In this document: positions 57,901 through 64,000 of the stretch, in pieces
Layout: the number at the start of each line of letters is the position of its first letter
Numbering within the stretch: the first letter of the stretch is position 1
DNA from: Streptomyces sp. Je 1-332
Lineage (GTDB): Bacteria > Actinomycetota > Actinomycetes > Streptomycetales > Streptomycetaceae
Reading direction: 5' to 3'
Length of the DNA: 64,000 nucleotides
Assembly: GCF_040730185.1 (NCBI RefSeq)
Contig: NZ_CP160402.1
Span: 3,906,001-3,970,000 of the forward strand
The notes under the pieces: model-generated
The model's input: the letters and a program-made list of their open reading frames with translations, nothing else
Told to the model about the DNA's origin: nothing
Database searches by the model: none
Position numbers and translations under genes: made by a program

Positions 57901-60105
57901 TCAGCTCTTGGGCTGGGTCAGGTCGTAGAAGGTCGCGCTGCCGGCCGTCTCCTTCTTGAAGGTGTCCTCCACCCATGAGGTGATCTTGGACGCGGTGCCG
58001 CTGTCACCGCCCCTGCCGCCTGCGCCTCCCATGCCGCCGCCCTCGCCGCCGCCCGTGCCGCCGCCCGAGATGAAGTAGTGGATCCTTCCGTCCTCGACGT
58101 ACTGCTTGAACTGGGCGAGGGTCGGGGACGGGTCGCTGCCGTTGAAGCCGCCGATGGCCATCACCGGTTCGCCGGTGGAGAGTTGGTAGCTCGCGGCGTT
58201 CTGCGAGCCGATGGCAGCCGCGGCCCAGGTGTAGTCCGAGGCGTTGTTCTCCAGGAGCTTCTTGGCCTCACTGCTGACCTGGGTGCCGTTCAGGAGGCCG
58301 CCCATACCACCGCCTCCGCCTCCACCCCGGAGGCCACGCTCACCGGCGCCCGGCATGTTGCCCTGCTTCTGCCCCTGTTGGCCTTGCTGGCCCTGCTGCC
58401 CTTGCTGACCCGGGGGCCGCATGCCATTGCCGCCCTGCTGGCCCGGCTGCCCCTGCTGCCCCGGCTGCCCCTGTTGCCCTTGCTGCCCCGGCGGCTGCAT
58501 CCCCCCACCGCCTCCGCCCCGGCCACCCCCACCGGGGCCGCCGCCAGGTCCGCCCCTGCCGCCCGCCGCCGCGGGGCCCGCGGTCACGATCGAGCCGGTG
58601 TGCGCGCTGTTCACGGTGGACAGGGTGTACGCGACCGGCCCCGCCACGGATGCCGCGAGGCTCAGCACCACTGCCGCCAGGGCCAGTTGACGCCCCAGCC
58701 TGGCCGCGAGCAGCACCCCGAGCGCGCCCACGAGGCCGCCGACGAGCACCGCCCACCGCAGCCACGGCACGTAGTCGGGAGTCCGGCCGAGCAGGACGTA
58801 CCCCCACCACGCGGTGACCGCCACGCTCACGCCGAGCAGCGCACCCGCCCACCACTTGGAGCGCTCCTCCCACAGGACCGTGGCGCCCATGCCGATCAGC
58901 GCCGCGACGTAGGGGGCGAGGGCGATCGTGTAGTACTGGTGGAAGATCCCCGCCATGAAGCTGAAGACGGCCGCCGTCATCAGGAGCGCGCCGCCCCACG
59001 CCACGAACGCCGAGCGCGCGGTGTCGGTCCTGCGGGCCTTCCAGGTGAGGACGATGCCGCCGACGAGGAGGATCAGCGCGGCCGGGATCAGCCAGGAGAT
59101 CTGGCTGCCGACCTGCGAGTCAAACATCCGCCCGAGCCCGGTCTCGCCCCACTGCCCGCCGCCTCCGCCACCGCCGGGGCCACCGCCCCCGCCGACGCTG
59201 CCGGTCTCCTCGCCGTTGATGCGGCCGAGGCCGTTGTAGCCGAAGGTCAGTTCAAGGAAGGAGTTGTTCTGCGAGCCGCCGATGTACGGGCGTGAGGACG
59301 CGGGCCACAGCTCCACGATCGCCACCCACCAGCCGCCCGCGACGACCATCGCGAGCCCGGCGAGGGCGAGTTGACCGAGGCGCCTGCCCAGCCGAACCGG
59401 CGCGCACACCGCGTACAGGACGGCCAGCGGAGGCAGGATCAGGAACGCCTGCAGCGTCTTGGCCAGGAACGCGAGACCGACCGCGACGCCCGCCCACACC
59501 AGCCACTTGGTGCGGCCGTGCTCCAGGGCGCGCAGGACGCAGTACACGGTGACGGTCATCAGGAGCGCGAGCAGCGCGTCCGGGTTGTTGAACCGGAACA
59601 TCAGCGCCGCGACGGGCGTCAGCGCGAGCACGGCGCCGGCGATGAGTCCGGCCGCCGGGCTGAAGCGGCGGCGTACGGCGGCATGGAGCACACCCACCGT
59701 CGCGATCCCCATGAGCACCTGCGGGGCAAGGACCGCCCAGGAGTTGAGCCCGAAGACGCGTACGGAAAGGGCCATCGGCCAGAGCGCGGCCGGGGGCTTG
59801 TCGACGGTGATCGCGTTGCCCGCGTCGAGCGAGCCGAAGAACATCGCCTTCCAGCTCTGGCTGCCCGCCTGGACGGCCGCGGAGTAGAAGGAGTTGGCGT
59901 AACCGGACGCGCTCAGATTCCAGAAGTAGAGGACCGCGGTCGCGAGCAGCAGCCCCAGGAAGGCGGGGCGTGCCCAGCGCGGGTCGTCGGGGCGTCCGCG
60001 CCAGAGCCGCGCGGGCAGGGTGCGCGCGCTCCGGTGGGCCCGCGCGCCCGGTGGGGCGTGTGGTGGCGCGGGCACGGGTGGGGACGCGTGGGAAGTCGTC
60101 GTCAT
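57901..60105 (-). CDS. PMT/ArnT-like lipid-linked mannosyltransferase with collagen-like linker
   Basis: 734 residues. GT39/83-type integral membrane glycosyltransferase: about 11 transmembrane helices to residue 480, with an extracytoplasmic acidic pair near YANSFYSAAVQAGSQ and AGNAITVDKPPAALWP, which hold the catalytic Asp and lipid-binding residues. A Gly-rich loop GGGGGPGGGGGGGQW lies near 313. Residues about 500-570 are a low-complexity collagen-like region with Gly-X-Y triplets of the type PGQQGQQGQPGQQGQ. A C-terminal soluble domain follows. It overlaps the GT2 gene by 4 bases (ATGA). Confidence 0.87.
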   Translation of the reverse strand: MTTTSHASPPVPAPPHAPPGARAHRSARTLPARLWRGRPDDPRWARPAFLGLLLATAVLYFWNLSASGYANSFYSAAVQAGSQSWKAMFFGSLDAGNAITVDKPPAALWPMALSVRVFGLNSWAVLAPQVLMGIATVGVLHAAVRRRFSPAAGLIAGAVLALTPVAALMFRFNNPDALLALLMTVTVYCVLRALEHGRTKWLVWAGVAVGLAFLAKTLQAFLILPPLAVLYAVCAPVRLGRRLGQLALAGLAMVVAGGWWVAIVELWPASSRPYIGGSQNNSFLELTFGYNGLGRINGEETGSVGGGGGPGGGGGGGQWGETGLGRMFDSQVGSQISWLIPAALILLVGGIVLTWKARRTDTARSAFVAWGGALLMTAAVFSFMAGIFHQYYTIALAPYVAALIGMGATVLWEERSKWWAGALLGVSVAVTAWWGYVLLGRTPDYVPWLRWAVLVGGLVGALGVLLAARLGRQLALAAVVLSLAASVAGPVAYTLSTVNSAHTGSIVTAGPAAAGGRGGPGGGPGGGGRGGGGGGMQPPGQQGQQGQPGQQGQPGQQGGNGMRPPGQQGQQGQQGQQGQKQGNMPGAGERGLRGGGGGGGMGGLLNGTQVSSEAKKLLENNASDYTWAAAAIGSQNAASYQLSTGEPVMAIGGFNGSDPSPTLAQFKQYVEDGRIHYFISGGGTGGGEGGGMGGAGGRGGDSGTASKITSWVEDTFKKETAGSATFYDLTQPKS
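58375..58505. repeat. Coding repeats for Gly-Gln-Gln / Pro-Gly-Gln triplets
   Basis: Repeated 9-base units such as CTGCTGGCC and CTGCCCCTG encode (PGQ/QGQ)n in the mannosyltransferase. Confidence 0.8.
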
Positions 60106-61433
60106 CGTGCGTTCCTCGGGTCGTGTGCGTAGGTGAGCTCGTACGAGGACGAGGCGTCGGGCGGTGGTGCCGCCTCCGAGCGGCGCTCCGGGAAGACCCA
60201 GGCGCGCAGGAGCAGGAACCGCAGCACCGTCGCCGCGAGGTTGGCGGCGATCAGCACGGCGAGTTCCGTGGAGTGGGCCGGGTCGCCCGACGCGGCGCCG
60301 AGCGCGGCGAGCGAACCGCTGGTCAGGGCGAGCCCGATACCGAACACGACCAGGCCCTGTGCCTGGTGGCGCATCGCGCGGTCCCGGCCGCGCACCCCGA
60401 AGGTCAGCCGGCGGTTGGCGGCCGTGTTGGCGACCGCCGAGACGAGCAGGGCGAGGGCGTTGGCCACCTGCGAGCCCGAGAACGTACGGAAGCCGGAGTA
60501 CAGGAGGAGGTAGAAGAGCGTGGAGAGCGCGCCGACGACGCAGAAGCCGACCAGCTGGCGCGCGAGTCCGCCCGGTACGCCGGTCAGTTGGCGGTCGCGC
60601 GGGTCGTCCCCGAAGGGGCGCGCGAGGCGGTCGAGCGGGAGCGCGCCGACCGCGAGCGCCCTGCCCACCCGCCACACCCCCTTGAGGTCGTCCGTGGCCG
60701 TCCTGACCAGGTGGACCGTGGAGTCCGGGTCGTCGACCCAGTCGACCGGCACCTCGTGGATGCGCAGCCCCGCACGCTCGGCGAGCACCAGCATCTCCGT
60801 GTCGAAGAACCACCCCGTGTCCTCGACCAGCGGAAGCAGCACCCCCGCCACGTCGCCCCTGATCGCCTTGAACCCGCACTGGGCGTCGGAGAAACGGGCG
60901 TGCAGGGAGCCACGCAGGATGAGGTTGTACGAGCGCGAGATGAACTCGCGCTTGGGGCCGCGCACCACGCGCGAGCTGCGCGCGAGCCGGGAGCCGATCG
61001 CCAGGTCCGAGTGCCCGGAGATCAGCGGGGCCACCAGCGGGAGCAGCGCGTTGAGGTCGGTGGACAGGTCCACGTCCATATAGGCGAGGACGGGCGCGTC
61101 CGAGGCGGACCACACGGCGCGCAGGGCGCGCCCGCGCCCCTTCTGCTCGAGCCGCGTGCAGCGGACCTCTTCGCTCGACGCCGCGAGTCGCGCCGCCACT
61201 TCGGGGGTGCGGTCCGTGGACGCGTTGTCCGCGATGGTGATGCGGAAGGGGTAGGGGAAGGTGCGGACGAGGTGGTCGTGCAGGCGCCGCACGCACGGCC
61301 CCAGGTCCTTCTCCTCGTTGTAGACGGGGATCACGATGTCCAGGACGGGCACGCCGCGCCGTCCGGCGGGAAGGTGGGCCCGCGCGGGCAGAGGGACCGA
61401 GCAAGCGCCGCCCGGAGAAGAGTCGGTTTGCAT
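60102..61433 (-). CDS. GT2 glycosyltransferase fused to a GtrA domain
   Basis: 443 residues from ATG 61433. Dolichol-phosphate-mannose-synthase-like GT2 domain at the N-terminus: VLDIVIPVYNEEKDL, ADNASTDRTPEVA, AYMDVDLSTDLN (DxD), then QCGFKAIRGD and the W-rich GWFFDTEMLVLAERAGL. From about residue 300 comes a GtrA-type membrane domain with four helices (GFCVVGALSTLFYLLLYSGF, ALALLVSAVANTAANRRLTF). It should make a polyprenyl-phosphate sugar donor and flip or present it, supplying the mannosyltransferase encoded next. An upstream GTG exists, but the ATG is preferred. Confidence 0.9.
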   Translation of the reverse strand: MQTDSSPGGACSVPLPARAHLPAGRRGVPVLDIVIPVYNEEKDLGPCVRRLHDHLVRTFPYPFRITIADNASTDRTPEVAARLAASSEEVRCTRLEQKGRGRALRAVWSASDAPVLAYMDVDLSTDLNALLPLVAPLISGHSDLAIGSRLARSSRVVRGPKREFISRSYNLILRGSLHARFSDAQCGFKAIRGDVAGVLLPLVEDTGWFFDTEMLVLAERAGLRIHEVPVDWVDDPDSTVHLVRTATDDLKGVWRVGRALAVGALPLDRLARPFGDDPRDRQLTGVPGGLARQLVGFCVVGALSTLFYLLLYSGFRTFSGSQVANALALLVSAVANTAANRRLTFGVRGRDRAMRHQAQGLVVFGIGLALTSGSLAALGAASGDPAHSTELAVLIAANLAATVLRFLLLRAWVFPERRSEAAPPPDASSSYELTYAHDPRNAR

Positions 61434-61459
61434 GGCACCGACATTCGCCAAGTGGTCTG

Positions 61460-63106
61460 TCAGGGCTGTGTGGTGAGCCTGTGGCCCGCCTGTGAGTGCC
61501 ATCCGGAGCCGCTGACCTGCACGGATTCCGTAGGCGGCGTCACCGTGAAGTCCGTGGGCAACGTCACCGCGAAGTCCGTGGGCAACGTCACCGTGAAGAC
61601 CGTCCGTCCCGGCACGCTGTCCACTGTCACACCGCCGCCGTGCGCCGCGACGATGGCCTGTACGAGGGCCAGGCCGAGGCCGGTGGACCCGGCGTTGCGG
61701 GAGCGTGAGGCGTCGCCGCGGGCGAAGCGTTCGAAGACGTGGGGGAGGAGGGCGGGGGCGATGCCGGGGCCGTCGTCCTCGACCTCCAGGCAGAGGGCGG
61801 GACCCGCCAGCCGCACGCGCGCGGTGACCTTCGTGCCCGGTGGGGTGTGCGTACGAGCGTTGGCGAGGAGATTGACGACGACCTGGTGGAGGCGGGCGGC
61901 GTCGGCGAGGACGAGCGCGGGCTCGTCGGGCAGCTCCAGGGACCAGATGTGCTCGGGTCCTGCTGCGCGCGCGTCGCTGACGGTGTCCACGACCAGCGGT
62001 GAGAGATCAGTGCTCTGATACGAGAGCGGCAGTCGGGACCCCGGGCCGTCGGCGGCCCCACCACCGCACCCCTCGTCGAGCCGGGCGAGCAGCAGGAGAT
62101 CCTCCACGAGCCCGGTCATCCGCTGGGCCTCGGACTCGATCCGGCCGAGCGCGTGGCGCGTGTCGGGGCCGGTCGACTCCCGCCCCCTGCGGGTGAGTTC
62201 GGCGTATCCGCGGATCGACGCCAGTGGCGTACGCAGCTCATGGCTGGCGTCCGCGACGAACTGACGTACCCGCGTCTCGCTCTCCTGGCGCGCGTGCAGC
62301 GCGGAGTGCACATGGTCGAGCATGCGGTTGAGCGCGGCGCCCACCTGCCCGACCTCGGTGTTCGACCCGGCGTCCGGAACGCGTTCGTAGAGCGTCACTT
62401 CGCCGCTGTGCAGAGGGAGTTCGGAGACCCGGGTCGCGGTCGCCGCGACCCGGCGCAGCGGGCGAAGCGCGACACCGACCATGGCGGCACCGGCGAGCGA
62501 GGCGGCGACCAGGCCCGCGGCGGTGACGCTGACCTCGACGATGATCAGCGTGTTGAGGGTGTTCTGCACCTTGGCGGTGGGGATGCCGACGAGGAAGTCG
62601 CCGTGCGGACCGGTCGTGTACTCGACGCGGTACGCGCCAAGGCCCGGGATGTCGACGTTGTGGGCGTGCCCGTCACGCGGGACCGAGCCGAGCGCGGCGG
62701 ACTGCCCCGCGTCGAGCTGCTCGGTCCGCGGCGCCACGTCGCCGCTGTCGCTGTCCTTGCTGACCAGTGCCTGGCCCACGGAACCGTCGTCCTCGACGAC
62801 GGCGCCTATGGTGCCGATCTCCTGCGGTCCCTTGGAAACGAAGCGCAGCGGATCATCCGAGCCCTCGGACAAGCCACGAGGAACACCCTCGCCCCCACCC
62901 TCACCCTCTCCCTCACCGGGCTTGAGCATCGGCCCCGACGCGCGCATGGCCACGGCGCCGAGCGAGCCGTCCAGCTGTTCGTACAGATGGGAACGCAGCG
63001 CGATGGTCGTCACCGTGCCGATCACCGCGCAGACGACGGCGATCAGCGCCACCGCGGAGACGACGAGCCGCGCCCGCAGCGACCGCGGCTGCGACCGCCG
63101 GTTCAC
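61460..63106 (-). CDS. Sensor histidine kinase (HisKA type)
   Basis: 548 residues. Two transmembrane helices (about 13-35 and 188-214) frame an extracytoplasmic sensor of about 150 residues with a Gly/Glu-rich loop. HAMP (about 214-270), HisKA with His289 in ADASHELRTPLASIRGY, and an HATPase with NLLANARTHTPPG, DDGPGIAPALLPHVFERFARG and GLGLALVQAIVAAHGG follow. The C-terminal tail has an unusual repeat, VTLPTDFAVTLPTDFTVTPP, from the tandem DNA repeat at 61537-61601. Start is GTG. The gene is 26 bases before the GT2 gene and 27 bases after its regulator gene. Confidence 0.9.
   Translation of the reverse strand: MNRRSQPRSLRARLVVSAVALIAVVCAVIGTVTTIALRSHLYEQLDGSLGAVAMRASGPMLKPGEGEGEGGGEGVPRGLSEGSDDPLRFVSKGPQEIGTIGAVVEDDGSVGQALVSKDSDSGDVAPRTEQLDAGQSAALGSVPRDGHAHNVDIPGLGAYRVEYTTGPHGDFLVGIPTAKVQNTLNTLIIVEVSVTAAGLVAASLAGAAMVGVALRPLRRVAATATRVSELPLHSGEVTLYERVPDAGSNTEVGQVGAALNRMLDHVHSALHARQESETRVRQFVADASHELRTPLASIRGYAELTRRGRESTGPDTRHALGRIESEAQRMTGLVEDLLLLARLDEGCGGGAADGPGSRLPLSYQSTDLSPLVVDTVSDARAAGPEHIWSLELPDEPALVLADAARLHQVVVNLLANARTHTPPGTKVTARVRLAGPALCLEVEDDGPGIAPALLPHVFERFARGDASRSRNAGSTGLGLALVQAIVAAHGGGVTVDSVPGRTVFTVTLPTDFAVTLPTDFTVTPPTESVQVSGSGWHSQAGHRLTTQP
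61537..61601. repeat. 24-bp tandem repeat in the kinase gene tail
   Basis: Core ACGTCACCGTGAAGTCCGTG in about 2.7 copies; encodes the LPTDF repeats at the end of the sensor kinase. Confidence 0.85.
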
Positions 63107-63133
63107 AGCTTCACCGCTTCACCGCTTCACCAC
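63107..63133. repeat. Three 9-bp repeats between kinase and regulator genes
   Basis: AGCTTCACC, GCTTCACC, GCTTCACC follow one another over 63107-63133 just before the kinase start, giving three GGTGAAGC-like ribosome-binding-site-like elements on the minus strand. Confidence 0.6.
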
Positions 63134-63895
63134 TCATGAGGCGGCGGCCACCTCGACCGCCGGGGCGGCCTTGATCAGATACCCGGCGCCGCGGCGGGTG
63201 TGGATCATCGGCTCACGCCCGGCGTCGATCTTCCTTCGCAGATACGAGATGTAGAGCTCGACGACGTTGGCCTGGCCCCCGAAGTCGTAGTTCCACACGC
63301 GGTCGAGGATCTGCGCCTTGCTGAGCACGCGCCGCGGATTGCGCATCAGAAAGCGCAGCAGCTCGAACTCGGTGGCGGTGAGGTGGATGGAGTCCCCGCC
63401 CCGCGTCACCTCGTGGCTGTCCTCGTCGAGGGTCAGGTCCCCCACGGCGAGAACCGACTCACTGCGCCGGTCGGCGGCCCCCGCCCGACGGATGAGCCCG
63501 CGAAGCCGCGCCACGACTTCCTCCAGGCTGAAGGGCTTGGTGACGTAGTCGTCGCCCCCGGCGGTGAGCCCGGCGATCCGGTCCTCGACGGCGTCCTTGG
63601 CCGTCAGGAACAGCACCGGCACGTCGGGCAGCTCACGCCGCAGCCGCCCGAGGACGGCGAGGCCGTCCATGTCGGGCAGCATCATGTCGAGCACGACGGC
63701 ATCGGGCCGGAAGGAACGGGCGGCACGCACCGCGCCGGCACCGTCCCCGGCGCTGCGGATCTGCCAGCCCTCGTAGCGCAGGGCCATGGAGAGCAGCTCG
63801 GTCAACGACACCTCGTCATCGACAACAAGCACGCGAACGGGACTCCCGTCCGCCCTGAGCAGTTCGGTACGCCCCTGGGGCGAGGTCGTAGTCAT
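63134..63895 (-). CDS. OmpR-type response regulator
   Basis: 253 residues. Receiver domain with the acidic pair VVDDE (about 25-28), phospho-acceptor Asp70 in VVLDMMLPDMDG, Thr98 in FLTAKD and Lys120 in DDYVTKPFSLEE; C-terminal winged-helix effector (about 150-245) with NPRRVLSKAQILDRVWNYDF, VVELYISYLRRKID and HTRRGAGYLIK. First gene of the likely operon with the kinase, GT2-GtrA and PMT genes. Mpr/Tcr-like in overall type. The promoter lies at the window's edge. Confidence 0.93.
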   Translation of the reverse strand: MTTTSPQGRTELLRADGSPVRVLVVDDEVSLTELLSMALRYEGWQIRSAGDGAGAVRAARSFRPDAVVLDMMLPDMDGLAVLGRLRRELPDVPVLFLTAKDAVEDRIAGLTAGGDDYVTKPFSLEEVVARLRGLIRRAGAADRRSESVLAVGDLTLDEDSHEVTRGGDSIHLTATEFELLRFLMRNPRRVLSKAQILDRVWNYDFGGQANVVELYISYLRRKIDAGREPMIHTRRGAGYLIKAAPAVEVAAAS

Positions 63896-64000
63896 GCCAC
63901 AGAGCCTGCGGGGCGGCCCTGAGAGGGGTCTTGCGGGAACCTGTGAATTCCCTGAGAAACGGGGGTGGGGTGCCGGGGCTCTTGGGGGGCTCCTGGGGGG
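63896..64000. promoter_or_regulatory. Upstream region of the OmpR-type operon (window edge)
   Basis: Direct repeats CCCTGAGA at 63917-63924 and 63950-63957 are 33 bases apart, about three helical turns, so they could be regulator sites. The rest is G-rich and runs off the window. Confidence 0.35.

Noticed and set aside
57901..61404. 1167-residue single frame combining the mannosyltransferase and a GT2 shadow
   Set aside because: The part upstream of 60105 is out of frame with the GT2 protein's real frame; the ATG at 60105 with a GAGGAA site gives the correct enzyme start, with a 4-base overlap to the GT2 gene.

Overview
The window is a stretch of Streptomyces chromosome. GC is very high with strong third-position bias, actinobacterial marker genes (bldC, a second lsr2-type gene, sigF and sigN) are present, and the gene order matches, as I remember it, the S. 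coelicolor block running down from SCO4091 (bldC) to about SCO4020. It looks like vertically inherited core chromosome. I see no integrase, transposase, prophage, CRISPR array or biosynthetic cluster.

Layout. 0-4.3 kb: a small unknown gene, developmental regulator bldC, a conserved unknown gene, valine dehydrogenase (vdh) and a DUF3073 gene. 4.3-7.0 kb: purM and purF on the minus strand. 7.3-11 kb: three exported proteins (Tat sulfatase, sortase-anchored metzincin protease, META lipoprotein). 11-14 kb: a minus-strand cluster ArsR, membrane M23 peptidase, TetR, mycothiol-type enzyme, led by a perfect operator palindrome. 14-17.2 kb: purSQL, divergent from the lsr2 paralogue. 18-22.2 kb: three tRNA-Gly genes around an ABC exporter and two-component system. 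22.2-29 kb: purC, a dimethylformamidase-like protein, a large membrane protein with a decayed M48 domain, and purD. 29.4-32.2 kb: dnaX, SRP RNA and tRNA-Ser(GGA). 32.3-44.6 kb: mixed housekeeping genes (cupin, LysR, GNAT, NfeD-flotillin pair, antiporter, ABC-F, HhH-GPD, HerA-like ATPase, LytR_C protein, upp). 45-50 kb: tadA with its associated gene, tRNA-Ser(CGA), a structured-RNA candidate, Dabb protein, and sigF-sigN in tandem. 51-58 kb: two regulator/exporter units (MarR with an MFS-beta-domain fusion and a YceI protein; TetR with a DHA2 pump). 58-64 kb: a minus-strand operon OmpR-type regulator, sensor kinase, GT2-GtrA transferase and PMT/ArnT-like mannosyltransferase.

How it works together. 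Five purine loci (purM-purF, purSQL, purC, purD) supply most of the IMP pathway. Development is represented by bldC, sigF and sigN. Three small regulated envelope or export systems each carry visible candidate operators. The most unusual features are a multi-helix C-rich RNA candidate beside tRNA-Ser(CGA), the shared carboxypeptidase-regulatory-like domain in adjacent MFS and YceI proteins, a dispersed G-rich intergenic repeat, and a collagen-like linker in the mannosyltransferase.

Coordinates and motifs were read by eye. Family names come from recognition, not from a database search. Start codons were chosen from ribosome-binding sites and family alignment remembered, so several may be off by a few codons.
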